NCBI GenBank assembly: GCA_963666705.2
Contig: CAXXKO010000026.1
Span: 124,001-188,000 of the forward strand
Length of the DNA: 64,000 nucleotides
From: G963666705 sp963666705
Lineage (GTDB): Bacteria; Pseudomonadota; Alphaproteobacteria; CADEGL01
Reading direction: 5' to 3'
The notes beneath the pieces were generated by a model. That model was not told the DNA's origin, made no database searches, and worked only from the letters and a program-made list of their open reading frames with translations. Below, piece after piece: positions 21,104 to 31,788 of this stretch. The translations under genes were made by a program, and so were the position numbers. Each line of letters starts with the position of its first letter. The stretch's first letter is position 1.

Positions 21104-23059
21104 ATGAACGCGCGCTTTCCCCACCTCTTCTCCCCCCTCACCCTGCGCGGCGTGACGGTCCGCAACCGAATCCTCTTCAGCGGCCACGGCACGCGGATGG
21201 CGAAGGGCTCGCCCGACGATACTCTCATCGCCTACCACACGGCGCGTGCGGCGGGCGGCGCCGGCCTCATCGTCACCGAGGTGGCCATCGTCCATGAGAG
21301 CGCCTACTACACGGAGAACTGCCTCAACGCCGCCACCGATGCCTGCATCCCCGGCTACCGCCGGCTCGCCGCGGCCGTGCACGGACATGGCTGCAAGCTG
21401 TTCGGCCAGCTCTTCCACCCGGGCCGCCAGGTCGTCGGCTCGGCCGATGGCAGCGCCGCCGTCGCCTATGCGCCCTCCGCCATACCGGAGGAGCGCTACC
21501 ACGTCATGCCGCGCGCCATGCCGACGGCGCTCGTGCGGGACGTGATCGCCGCCTACGGCGCGGCGGCGCGCCGCCTCGCCGAGGCCGGGCTCGACGGCGT
21601 CGAGATCGTGGCTAGCCAGGGCTATCTGCCGGCCCAGTTTCTGAACCCGCGCATCAACCGGCGCACCGACGAATACGGCGGCGATTTCGAGGGCCGCGTC
21701 CGCTTCGTGCGCGAGACCGTCGCCACCATCAGGCGGAGCGTGCCGGACATGGTTATCGGCCTCCGCATCTCGGGCGACGAACGGGATACGGCCGGCCTGA
21801 GCGACGAGGAGGCGCTCGCGGTCTGCGCCGCCCTCGACGAGCCCGATGGCGTCGATTACCTGAGCGTCGTGGCCGGTACGGTCGCCAGCCTTGGCGGCTC
21901 GGTCCACCTCGTGCCGGGCATGGCCGAGGCGGCCGGCTACACCGCCCCCTACGCCGCCGCCGTGAAGGCCCGTGTTTCCAAGCCGGTGATGGTGGCCGGG
22001 CGCATCAACCAGCCCCAGGTGGCGGAGCGCATCCTCGCGGCTGGCGGCGCCGACATGTGCGCCATGACCCGCGCCATGATTTGCGACCCCGAGATGGCGG
22101 GCAAGGCCGCGGCCGGCCGCCTCGACGACATCCGCGCGTGCATCGCCTGCAACCAGGCCTGCATCGGCCACAACCATTTGGGCTATTCCATCTCCTGCAT
22201 CCAGCATCCGGAGACGGGGCGCGAGCTCGAGTTCGGTGTGCTCGAGGCCGCGGGCTCGCCGCGGAAGATTTTGGTCGCAGGCGGTGGACCCGGCGGCATG
22301 AAGGCGGCGGCCGTCGCAGCCGCGCGCGGGCATGCGGTGACCCTCTACGAGAAGGCCGCGCAACTCGGTGGCCAGGCGCTCCTCGCCCAGCTCCTGCCCG
22401 GGCGCACCGAGTTCGGCGGCATCGTCACCAACCTCGCCCGCGAGATGGAGCTTGCCGGCGTGCGCGTCGTCAAGGATACGGAAGTGACCCGCGCGCTGGT
22501 CGAGCGCGAGGGCCCGGACGCGGTCATCCTCGCCACCGGTGCCACCCCCTATCGCCCGAACATCGAGGGCGCGGAGGAGGGGCACGTGGTCGATGCCCGG
22601 TCGGTGATCCGGAGCGAGGCCAACGTGGGCGGCTCGGTGGCGATCGCCGACTGGCGCTGCGACTGGATCGGCCTCGGCCTCGCCGAGAAGCTGGCGCGGG
22701 ACGGCTGCCACGTGCGCCTCTGCGCCAACGGCAACTATCCGGGCCAATCCATCCAGCAATATGTGCGCGACCAGTGGCTGGGCGAGCTGCACCGGCTGGG
22801 GGTGGAGATCATCCCCCTCGCCCGGCTCCACGGCGTCGATGGCGACGCAGCCTATTTCCAGCACGCGACGAGCGGCGAGGCCATCGTGCTGGAGGATGTC
22901 GAGACCGTCGTCGCCGCCCTCGGCCACACGCCCGAGACGGGGCTCGAGGAGAGCCTCGAAGGCTATACGGGGGACGTCATCCCCATCGGCGATTGCCTCG
23001 CCCCCCGCACGGCCGAGGAAGCGGTGCTGGAGGGCCTCAAGGCCGGCGTCGCTGTATAG
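21104..23059 (+). CDS. Old Yellow Enzyme-type NADH:flavin oxidoreductase with FAD/NAD domain (2,4-dienoyl-CoA reductase-like)
   Basis: A 651-residue fusion. Residues ~1-350 are an FMN-binding TIM barrel (FPHLFSPLTLRGVTVRNRI, QLFHPGRQVVG, PAQFLNPRINRRTDEYGG). Then comes a [4Fe-4S]-binding segment with C-I-A-C-N-Q-A-C-I-G. The rest is an FAD/NAD(P) Rossmann region (ILVAGGGPGGMKAAAVAAARGH, VILATGATPYRP, IPIGDCLAPRTAEEA). This architecture is that of bacterial 2,4-dienoyl-CoA reductase and trimethylamine or stachydrine demethylase-like enzymes. GAGGAGAATGAG precedes the ATG. It stops at TAG, tail-to-tail with the FrhB-like gene (31 bp gap). The substrate is uncertain. Confidence 0.88.
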   Translation: MNARFPHLFSPLTLRGVTVRNRILFSGHGTRMAKGSPDDTLIAYHTARAAGGAGLIVTEVAIVHESAYYTENCLNAATDACIPGYRRLAAAVHGHGCKLFGQLFHPGRQVVGSADGSAAVAYAPSAIPEERYHVMPRAMPTALVRDVIAAYGAAARRLAEAGLDGVEIVASQGYLPAQFLNPRINRRTDEYGGDFEGRVRFVRETVATIRRSVPDMVIGLRISGDERDTAGLSDEEALAVCAALDEPDGVDYLSVVAGTVASLGGSVHLVPGMAEAAGYTAPYAAAVKARVSKPVMVAGRINQPQVAERILAAGGADMCAMTRAMICDPEMAGKAAAGRLDDIRACIACNQACIGHNHLGYSISCIQHPETGRELEFGVLEAAGSPRKILVAGGGPGGMKAAAVAAARGHAVTLYEKAAQLGGQALLAQLLPGRTEFGGIVTNLAREMELAGVRVVKDTEVTRALVEREGPDAVILATGATPYRPNIEGAEEGHVVDARSVIRSEANVGGSVAIADWRCDWIGLGLAEKLARDGCHVRLCANGNYPGQSIQQYVRDQWLGELHRLGVEIIPLARLHGVDGDAAYFQHATSGEAIVLEDVETVVAALGHTPETGLEESLEGYTGDVIPIGDCLAPRTAEEAVLEGLKAGVAV

Positions 23060-23090
23060 GCCTGCGAGAGCGACCCGGGTCGGCGGCCGA

Positions 23091-24347
23091 TCAGGGCGCG
23101 GCTTCCCCGTTGCCGCCATCCCGCAGACGTCGCTTGAGGCCCAGGAAGTTGCGCAAGTGGAACATGGGGTGCGCGGTCAGTGCCGCGCGCAAGACCCGGG
23201 TGCGGCGGTAGCGCGGCAGCTTCACGCCTGAGACCCACATGGCGGCGAGGCGCGCGAGGATGCCCTGGGTCTTGCGGGTCTGGTGCGGCTGGGTGTCGTA
23301 GAGGGCGAAGATGTCGTAGGGCTCCGTATACAGATAGCCCGCAGCCTTGGCGTCGCGCACCAGGGCTTCGCCCTGGGGCGTGCGCCCGACGATCAGGCTC
23401 CAGCCATCGCGCTCCTCGGCCTCTGGCACGCCGCCGTGGGGCCAGTCGTCGGCCGAGACAACGTCGGCCTGCGCGCCGGTCTGGTCCGGGCAAATCTTGC
23501 AACGGAATTGTGCCCGCCAGCCGTGCTCGTACCAGGTGGTCTTGTATGTCTCCTCGGCCTTGCGGCCGTCGTGGGCGCGGGCGTAGGTGCGGCCCGGCCA
23601 GCCATATCCGCGATAGCGCATCACGTCCAGCTCGTCCGCCGCCATGTTGTGGCGCGCGAGGAACTCATGGGTGCATTGGAGCTTGGGCACGCCCGCGCAG
23701 GAGATGGTCAGCATGTAGGGCACCTGCTCGTCGACCCGCTTGTCCCAGCGCGCGAGGTTGCGCAGGGCGGCGACGTCGCAGGGCTTGCCCATGAAGGCGA
23801 AGCGCTTGCCCTGGTCGAGGAGCTCCGTCACGTCCTCGAGCGGTGCGACGGGGCAGTAGCGCGAGCCTGCGCCCGCCAGCACCTGGGCACTATCGGTGCT
23901 GACCTTGCGATACGACCGGATCGGGTCGTCGGCCGACTGCTGGACGTGAAGCACGCACTCCACCCGGCCCGTATCGAGGACGAACTGGCCGAGCGCCGTC
24001 AGCACGCCGCCCGCGGCGGCCCTGAACCGCACCTCGTCGTCGGCGGCGTAGCCGCGCGTGACGCCGGCCCATTGGCCGAACACCGGGTCCGTGAAGACGC
24101 CTTCGGTGCGGGAAGAGGGCATGGCGCCGTCGATGGAGGCCCCGGGGCAGACATCGAGGATCTTAGCCGTGACCGCATCGTCGAGCGCGGCCTTGACCTT
24201 GGGCCGGAGCTGTCCCGGCGCCATCATCACCATTTCCACGCGATCCGCGCCCGCGATGCTTTGGCAGATTCCGCAGCCGATGCACAAGCCGCCTTCGACG
24301 ATCTCCTCGAGCGTCTCTGGGTGCCTCACGTCCGCCCCGCCTCGCAT
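23091..24347 (-). CDS. Coenzyme F420 hydrogenase/dehydrogenase beta-subunit-like (FrhB/FdhB family) flavo-iron-sulfur protein
   Basis: A 418-residue protein with the FrhB/FdhB fold. An N-terminal ferredoxin-like cluster motif (GGLCIGCGICQS) is followed by the FrhB N domain (FRAAAGGVLTALGQFVLDTG, KRFAFMGKPCDVAALRNL). The C domain contains RYRGYGWPGRT and the cysteine pair CKICPDQTG with VVSADDWPHGG. In methanogens the family oxidises F420. Bacterial members reduce other acceptors, including (bacterio)chlorophyllide intermediates, so the partner here is unknown. Good start context is not obvious; the ATG at 24347 is the longest start that keeps the cluster motif near the N-terminus. It is a single gene, convergent with the Old Yellow Enzyme. 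Confidence 0.8.
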   Translation of the reverse strand: MRGGADVRHPETLEEIVEGGLCIGCGICQSIAGADRVEMVMMAPGQLRPKVKAALDDAVTAKILDVCPGASIDGAMPSSRTEGVFTDPVFGQWAGVTRGYAADDEVRFRAAAGGVLTALGQFVLDTGRVECVLHVQQSADDPIRSYRKVSTDSAQVLAGAGSRYCPVAPLEDVTELLDQGKRFAFMGKPCDVAALRNLARWDKRVDEQVPYMLTISCAGVPKLQCTHEFLARHNMAADELDVMRYRGYGWPGRTYARAHDGRKAEETYKTTWYEHGWRAQFRCKICPDQTGAQADVVSADDWPHGGVPEAEERDGWSLIVGRTPQGEALVRDAKAAGYLYTEPYDIFALYDTQPHQTRKTQGILARLAAMWVSGVKLPRYRRTRVLRAALTAHPMFHLRNFLGLKRRLRDGGNGEAAP

Positions 24348-24405
24348 TTGCCCTTCGAGAATTCAGCGCTGATGGTCCACCGCCTCTTGAATATGGACGG
24401 CAATC

Positions 24406-24729
24406 TCATGCCAAGCCGAGAAACAATAGTATTGCCCGGTTCAAACGCACAACATCCTCATCGTCGAGGCGTCCGATTCGCTCTCCAAGCTTCTCCTTGG
24501 ATACCGTGGTGAGCTTATCCACCATAAGTCTTGAGTCGGACCGCAGACCATTACGCTCGCTCGGCGTAACGGGGAGGCGGAACAGGGGAGCCTCAGTCGC
24601 GTCGGTGGTGAAGGCGCAGACCGTGACCGAGGCGGTGGCGTCGAACCGATCGTCCTGGACGATGACGGCGGGACGTGACTTACCGGCGTAGGCGTCACCG
24701 GACACCGTCCACACCTCCGCTCGATTCAT
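24406..24729 (-). CDS. MazF/PemK-family toxin
   Basis: A 107-residue endoribonuclease-type toxin. The N-terminus NRAEVWTVSGDAYAGKSRPAVIVQDD is the characteristic start of MazF/PemK beta-barrels, with the conserved RPAVIVQ. SRLMVDKLTTVSKEKLGERIG matches the C-terminal conserved segment. It overlaps the upstream antitoxin gene by four bases (ATGA), the usual arrangement for co-translated pairs. Such toxins cut mRNA when the labile antitoxin is lost. Both genes look intact. Confidence 0.9.
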   Translation of the reverse strand: MNRAEVWTVSGDAYAGKSRPAVIVQDDRFDATASVTVCAFTTDATEAPLFRLPVTPSERNGLRSDSRLMVDKLTTVSKEKLGERIGRLDDEDVVRLNRAILLFLGLA

Positions 24730-24953
24730 CTCTCGCCCAAGTCCGCGATCGCGTCGATGAAGTCCTGATTCTCGCGTTCTCGCGCGCTTTCAGCGACCGC
24801 GAGAGATTGGCGATGAGCTTCCATGCGGAAGGCCGACGTACGGGTGTCAGGAACCCAAATCTGGATCGGCCTGAATCCGCGGGCGCGCATGCGTTCACGA
24901 TAGACGCGTACCTTGTCGCGCGAGGGGTGCTTCCCGTTCGTACTCGCTGTCAT
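24726..24953 (-). CDS. MazE-type antitoxin (DUF3018-like)
   Basis: A 75-residue basic protein, with VRVYRERMRARGFRPIQIWVPDTR followed by an acidic tail (RERENQDFIDAIADLGER). This form is commonly paired with MazF toxins. The N-terminal part would bind DNA and autoregulate, and the tail would wrap the toxin; this is family knowledge. The start ATG at 24953 begins MTASTNGKHPSRDK. An upstream in-frame extension (to 25010) lacks a convincing ribosome site. It is the first gene of the two-gene unit. Confidence 0.85.
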   Translation of the reverse strand: MTASTNGKHPSRDKVRVYRERMRARGFRPIQIWVPDTRTSAFRMEAHRQSLAVAESARERENQDFIDAIADLGER

Positions 24954-25149
24954 AGAGCTAGCTCCAGGCTTGGTTACATGTAACTTATCGAGAAGGAGGG
25001 GCGGGGGCAACGTGCGTGGCGATGCATGGCTTCAGTTGCGGCCATCGGTGCGACCGTGAGACATGGCTTGGCGGGGCGGCGTTTTTTTGGCAGACAGGGG
25101 GCCGGCCCGATCGCTTCCGTTTGGGCGGCACCGCACGAGGCCACGAAGC

Positions 25150-26844
<1,695 letters not shown>

Positions 26845-26866
26845 CGCCGCCCGGCCAGGGAGGACG

Positions 26867-27712
26867 CTACCGCACCAGTAGCAGCGCGCAGGCCACGCGG
26901 TCCATGAGGCGCTCGGCGGCGGGGCCCGCGACCAGCGGGCTGTCCGCACTGACCACCAGGATCGAGTCCGGGACCGCGCGCAGCAGGGCGCAGAGCGTGT
27001 CGATGGTGGCGTGGGCGAAGGGGCGGTAGACGGCGCGTGCCCCGCGCTCGCCGAGCAGGCGCCGCGCCCGATCCTCGATCACCGACATCGCGTCGTCGGT
27101 CGGGGCGAGGACCAAAATCGTGAGGGCGCCGCCGTCGCTCCGCGCCAGGCTGGTGGCGGCGGCGAGCGCCCTGTCGGCGCCCGGCGCATCGTCGTAGAGC
27201 GCCACCAGGTTGTGGCCCGCGGTGCCGGGGCGCAGCAGGAAGACCGAGCGTACCGCCGCCTTGGCGGCGACGCGCGTCGTCGAGGCCAGGCCGATGTGGG
27301 GCGTGAGCGGGCGGCTCGTGCCCTCGACGATCAGGAGGTCCGCATCCGCCGCCGCCGCCGCCACCTCGCGCGCCACCTGGCCGCGCACGACGCGGAAGGA
27401 ATGAGCGACTCGGCGACGCGCCGCCGCCGTCTCCAGGAGGCGGCGGGCCTCGGCCGCGCCGGCTCGCATCTCCCGCTCAATCGAGTGGGCGTCGAAATCC
27501 TGCCACATGCCCGAGCGGACGCTGACCTGACGCACGAAAGGCAGCGCGCCCGAGCGCAGCAGGTTCACGTCCTCGACGAAGAGGCCGATGAGCTCGGCGC
27601 TGAGCCGCTCGGCGATCTCGGCCGCCGCCTCGAGCGATTCCGCCGAGCCCGAGGCGGCGTCGAGGGCGACGACGATGCGCCGGACGTCGAACGCCGCGGC
27701 CTTGCCGTTCAC
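26867..27712 (-). CDS. Universal stress protein family, two tandem domains
   Basis: 281 residues with a first UspA-like half (RRIVVALDAASGSAESLEAA, then ADLLIVEGTS) and a weaker second half (VALYDDAPGADRALAAAT, ILVVSADSPLVAG). The first half has the alternating alpha/beta pattern of the family but not a clear GxxG(x9)G ATP loop, so nucleotide binding is doubtful. The start is GTG, overlapping the Lon-like gene stop by four bases (GTGA). The two are therefore one transcription unit and translationally coupled. Its role alongside the protease is unknown; a regulator or adaptor is possible but only inferred. Confidence 0.75.
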   Translation of the reverse strand: MNGKAAAFDVRRIVVALDAASGSAESLEAAAEIAERLSAELIGLFVEDVNLLRSGALPFVRQVSVRSGMWQDFDAHSIEREMRAGAAEARRLLETAAARRRVAHSFRVVRGQVAREVAAAAADADLLIVEGTSRPLTPHIGLASTTRVAAKAAVRSVFLLRPGTAGHNLVALYDDAPGADRALAAATSLARSDGGALTILVLAPTDDAMSVIEDRARRLLGERGARAVYRPFAHATIDTLCALLRAVPDSILVVSADSPLVAGPAAERLMDRVACALLLVR

Positions 27713-30191
27713 GGCCGCGGCTCCGGGGGAGTGGAATCGGGCACGTCCGTGGCCTGCGCCGCCTTGTCGGCGCGCTCTGGGCGGGCGAACCTGCGCGCGG
27801 CTTCGGCGAGCTCGGCGAGCCGGGCCTCGACCCGGTGGTTGATGGCGCCCTCGGGATAGGCGCCGCCCGCGTCCGCCTCGCCCGCCGGCACGCCGGTCAG
27901 GATCTCGATGCCCTGGTCAATGGCCGCGACCGGATAGATGTGGAAGCGGCCCTTGGCGGCGGCCTCGACCACATCCTCGCGCAGCATCAGGTGCTTGGTG
28001 TTGGACGCCGGGATGAGGACACCCTGGTCGCCCGTGAGGCGCCCCGCGCAGCACACGTCGAAGAAGCCCTCGATCTTCTCGTTGACCCCGCCGATGGCCT
28101 AGAGCTGGCCCAGCTGATTGACCGAGCCGGTGACGGCGAGGCCCTGGCGGATGGGCACGCCCGAGAGGCCTGAGAGCAGCGCGTAGAGCTCGGCCGAGGA
28201 GGCGCTGTCGCCATCGACCCCACCGTAGGACTGCTCGAAGACGAGGCTGGCCTTGAGCGACATGGGCCGCCTGGTGGCAAATCGGGCGGCAAGGAAACCC
28301 TGGAGGATCAGCATGCCCTTGGAGTGCAGCGGCCCACCCAGCGCCACCTCGCGCTCGATATCCACGACCTCGCCGCGACCGAGCGCGATTCGCGCCGTGA
28401 TCCGGCACGGCCGACCGAAGGCGAAGCCGCCGAGCTGCCACACGGCCAGGCCGTTGATCTGGCCCACCGCCGCGCCCGTGCTGTCGATCAGGATGGTGCC
28501 GCGCGCGATCTCCTCCAGCACCCGCTCGCGCAGCCGGTCGGAGCGGCGGATCTGCGCCGCGACGGCGTCGCGAACGTCCTTGACGGTGACCGTGCGACGG
28601 CGCCGCTCTCCCGCCCAGTAATCAGCCTCGCGCAGGAGGTCGGAGATGCTGGCCAAGTGGGTCGAGAGCCGCTCGCCGTCCTCGGCCAGGCGGGCGGCGC
28701 GGTCCATGACCTTTGCGACGGCCGCCTTGTCGAACGGCCGCAAGCCCGCCTGGCGCGCCGTCGTCGCCACGAGGCGCGCGAAGGGCCGCGCCGTCCCCTC
28801 GTCGCGCGGCATTCGGTCCTCGAAATCGACCGGGATCTTGAACAGCTCGCCGAACTCGGGGTCGAAGCGGCACAACAGGTAGTAGAGTTGGGGGTCGCCG
28901 AGCAGCACCACTTTGACGTCGAGTGAGATGGACTCGGGCTCGAGGCTCACGATGCTCACCAGGCTGTATAGCTGGCCGAGGGATTCGATGCGCAACTCGC
29001 GCGCGCGCAACGCCCGCTTGAGCTCCTCCCAGGCGAAAGGCTGCATCAGGAGCTTGCGCGCCTCGACGATCAGGTAGCCGCCATTGGCCCGGTGCAGGGC
29101 GCCGGGGCGGATCAGGTTGAAGTCGGTGACGAGCGCGCCGTACTGGGACTGGTGCTCGATCCGGCCCATCAGGTTCGGGTGGATCGGGTGATCCTCGTAG
29201 ACGATGGGCGCCCCCTCCGCCGCGCCGTTGGCCACGATCACGTTGGCCTGGTAACGGGCGAAGCTCGGCGCCGGGCTCGGGCCGGCTATCGCGGCGAGGC
29301 CGCCCTGCGGCCCCATGCCGCCACCCGTCTCACCGCCCGGTCTCCCACCCTCTGGGCGCATGAAGTCCCGCGCATTCTCGATCATGTCCTCCTGGACGGT
29401 GTCGAGATGCGCGGTCACGTCCGCAAGATCGGCATAGCGCGCGCGGAGGTCGTCCATCAGTGGGCGACGGCGCCGCGCGCGACGTCGCGGTCGAGCTCCC
29501 GGACCCGCGCCCTGTGATTCCGCTCCCAGCCCGGCATCTTGGCCAGTATCTCCTCGAGCTCGCCCTGAAGCTTGCCGATATCCGACTTGATCCTCTCCTG
29601 CTCCTCCTCGGGCAGCTTGCCGAACTCCTCGGGGCTCAGCACCTCGCCGTCCCGCACGGGCGTGAGCGCCAGGCCCATGGGCGTGCGCATCGTGGCGATG
29701 CCGCGTTCCTGTGCGCGGCGCTGGAGGTCGCCGAAGGCGGCCTCGTGCCGCTCCTTCATCTCCTCTTCGATGGCCTGGCGGCGGGCGCGGTACTCCTCGC
29801 TCTCGAAATCCGTCGGGATGGCTGCCCGCATTTCCTCGATGAGCGTCTCAATGTCGTGCTGGAAGGGTCGCGCTCGGCCCGCGGGGAGGCGCAGCGCCGC
29901 GAGCTTCTGCGGATCCTCGAAATTATGCACGTAGCACCAGTCGTCGGGTGCCGCCTGCTGCTCGAGGAACTGGCGCACCATAGTGTGCTTGCCCACGCCC
30001 GGCGGGCCGAGCGCGAACATGTTGTAGCCGTCCTGGCGGATGCCGATGCCGAAGCGCACCGCCTCGACGGCCCGGTCCTGCCCGATCACTTCCTCGAGGT
30101 CGGCGAGCTCGTCCGTGGTCTCGAAACCGAGCGATTCGGGATCAGTGAGCGGGGCGAGCGCTTCTGGCGGCAGGGGCTTGGGCGCCGTCAT
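27709..30191 (-). pseudogene. Lon-like ATP-dependent protease (AAA_32/Lon_C family), broken by a frameshift and an in-frame TAG
   Basis: The 5' part (30191-29457) has IGQDRAVEAVRFGIGIR and the Walker A-like GPPGVGKHTM, and ends after ELDRDVARGAVAH. The remainder is in another frame (29457-27709, TGATG overlap) and begins DDLRARYADL, which in relatives follows without a break. One-base loss or gain there is likely; translational restart at the overlapping ATG is an alternative. The protease domain has the catalytic Ser in DGDSASSAELYALL. The next frame stop, TAG 28099-28101, falls in LGQL-stop-AIGGVNEKIEGFFDVC, where relatives carry Gln. It separates the Ser from the catalytic Lys of NEK, so a product ending at TAG is proteolytically dead. 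The natural stop is TGA 27709-27711. Confidence 0.85.
28099..28101 (-). other. In-frame TAG in Lon-like protease gene
   Basis: Reads G-Q-L-stop-A-I-G-G-V-N-E-K. The family consensus has Gln before AIGG, so CAG to TAG is the likely change. Confidence 0.8.
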
Positions 30192-30218
30192 TGCTTCTCT
30201 TCGCTCCCCCTCGCCGGA

Positions 30219-30632
30219 TCAGGCTTCGAGCTCGAGGCGCTCCATATCGTCGTCCGAGAAGCCGAAATGGTGGCCGATCTCGTGGATCAGGACATGGCGG
30301 ATCAGGTGGCTCAGATCCTCGCCGCTCTCGCACCAATAGTCGAGGAGCGGCCGGCGGTAGAGGAAGATCATGTCGAGGTCCTGCGGCGTGTCGAGGATGC
30401 TCCTGTCCCGGAGCGACACGCCACGGTAGAGCCCGAGCAGGTCGAAGGGCGACTCCAAGCCCATCTCCTGATCGGTCTCCTCGTCGGGGAACTCCTCGAC
30501 CCGGATCGACACGTCGCGCACGTGGCGCCGCAGCTCCGCCGGGATCATGGCATAGGCCTCGCGCGCGATGGCCTCGATCTCGTCGAGGCTGGGCGCCGAG
30601 GTATGCCGACCGATGTCCGCCAAGATTGCCAT
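30219..30632 (-). CDS. Minimal zinc metalloprotease-like protein (MMP-like domain)
   Basis: 137 residues. The motif HVLIHEIGHHFGFSDDDM is a zinc-binding HExxH with a third ligand candidate downstream, as in the zincin-like (PF06262) proteins common in Alphaproteobacteria. The core LSLRD-type segment is present as LYRGVSLRDRSILDTPQDLD, followed by IFLYRRPLLDYW. The chosen ATG (30632, MAILADIGRH) avoids a 26-residue unlikely upstream extension. It lies 27 bp upstream of the Lon-like gene start on the same strand, so probably co-transcribed, giving a small proteolysis-related operon. Its substrate is unknown. Confidence 0.85.
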   Translation of the reverse strand: MAILADIGRHTSAPSLDEIEAIAREAYAMIPAELRRHVRDVSIRVEEFPDEETDQEMGLESPFDLLGLYRGVSLRDRSILDTPQDLDMIFLYRRPLLDYWCESGEDLSHLIRHVLIHEIGHHFGFSDDDMERLELEA

Positions 30633-30745
30633 ACAGGGAGTCTTAACGCAGCTTGATCCAACCGCCAAGCACGTCCAACCTATCGGTCGGGGCCAATGGG
30701 GAGGCGACACATGATCGCGGCACGTATAGGCGGGGAAACACAGCC

Positions 30746-30991
30746 ATGAGCGCGACGAAACCGGAGCCTGCCATGGCCCGCTGCGTTCGTCTCTCGGATT
30801 CCGGCGGGATACCGCGCATGTCTTTCTACGCGGCGCTCGTGGTCGGCACCATCCTCAACATCATCAATCAGGGCGATACCCTTTTGGCGGGAGAGGCGCC
30901 CCAATACCTCAAGGGCGGGCTCACCTTTCTGGTGCCCTATTGCGTCGCCACATATGGTGCCGTCAGCAGCCGCTGGCACGCGGGGCGCTGA
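30746..30991 (+). CDS. nrtS: NrtS-like small membrane protein (nitrate/nitrite transport)
   Basis: An 81-residue protein with two hydrophobic segments (FYAALVVGTILNIINQGD and GLTFLVPYCVATYGAVSS). The motif ILNIINQGDTLL and the C-terminal VPYCVATYGAVS are characteristic of NrtS, a small nitrate/nitrite transporter found in marine cyanobacteria and many proteobacteria. The ATG at 30746 gives MSATKPEPAMARCVRLS; a later ATG (MSFYAALVV) would also leave both membrane segments. Its 3' end overlaps the convergent SDR reading frame by 55 bases, which is unusual and probably due to a late frameshift in the SDR gene. Confidence 0.8.
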   Translation: MSATKPEPAMARCVRLSDSGGIPRMSFYAALVVGTILNIINQGDTLLAGEAPQYLKGGLTFLVPYCVATYGAVSSRWHAGR

Positions 30992-31767
30992 CGGCCTGTG
31001 CGGCCCCTATTTGGCGCCATGCGGAGCGCCCCGTCGAGGCGCACCACCTCACCATTGAGCATGCGGTTCGAGATCATGTGCGAGGCCAGGTCGGCATACT
31101 CGGCCGGCGTGCCGAAGCGGCTCGGATAGGGGATCGAGGCTTCGAGGCTGTCCTGCGCCGCCTGGGGCAGGGTGAAGAACATGGGCGTGGCGAAGAGCCC
31201 GGGCGCGATCGTCAGCACGCGCACGCCGAAGCGCGCGAACTCCCGCGCCGCCGGCATGGTCATGGCGGCGACCCCGCCCTTCGACGCCGAATAGGCCGCC
31301 TGCCCGATCTGCCCCTCGAAGGCCGCGACCGAGGCGGTCATGATGATGACGCCGCGCTCGTTATCCTCGAACGGCTCGACCGCGCTCATATCGGTGGCGG
31401 CGAGGCGCATGAGGTTGAAGGTGCCGATCAGGTTGACGGCGATCACCTTCGCGAAATCGTCGAACGAGTGCGGTCCATCGCGGCCGACGATGCGGGCGCC
31501 GTAGCCGATACCGGCGCAGTTGATGAGCACCCGGGCCGCGCCGTGCGCCTCGCGTGCCGCGGCGATGGCCGCCTCCCCGCTCTCGGCCGAGGCCACGTCG
31601 CAGTGAACCGCAATGCCGCCGATCTCCTTCGCGACCGCCTTGGCGGCGTCCATGTTGACGTCGAGGATGGCGACCTTGGCGCCGTCCGCGGCGAGGCGCC
31701 GCGCCGTGCCCTCGCCGAGGCCCGAGCCGCCGCCGGTGACGATTGCTGCCTTTCCGTTCACGTCCAT
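30937..31767 (-). CDS. Short-chain dehydrogenase, 3-hydroxyacyl-CoA dehydrogenase type 2-like, with altered C-terminus
   Basis: A 276-residue SDR. NAD motif AAIVTGGGSGLGEGTARRL, DVA segment, catalytic Ser in MTASVAAFEGQIGQ and YSASKGGVAAM are all intact. The HSD17B10-like substrate loop is present (APGLFATPMFFTLPQ, IPYPSRFGTPAEYADL). Close relatives end shortly after GEVVRLDGALRMAP. Here the frame runs on for 24 residues (NRGRTGRQRP...), although a TAG sits one base out of frame directly after the Pro codon (CCAAATAG). A one-base deletion at the natural stop explains this and the overlap with nrtS. The core enzyme is probably unaffected. It likely oxidises branched or other 3-hydroxyacyl-CoAs. 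It follows the class V enzyme on the same strand. Confidence 0.86.
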   Translation of the reverse strand: MDVNGKAAIVTGGGSGLGEGTARRLAADGAKVAILDVNMDAAKAVAKEIGGIAVHCDVASAESGEAAIAAAREAHGAARVLINCAGIGYGARIVGRDGPHSFDDFAKVIAVNLIGTFNLMRLAATDMSAVEPFEDNERGVIIMTASVAAFEGQIGQAAYSASKGGVAAMTMPAAREFARFGVRVLTIAPGLFATPMFFTLPQAAQDSLEASIPYPSRFGTPAEYADLASHMISNRMLNGEVVRLDGALRMAPNRGRTGRQRPACQRLLTAPYVATQ

Positions 31768-31788
31768 GTAAGTTCTTCCCTCCGCTTC

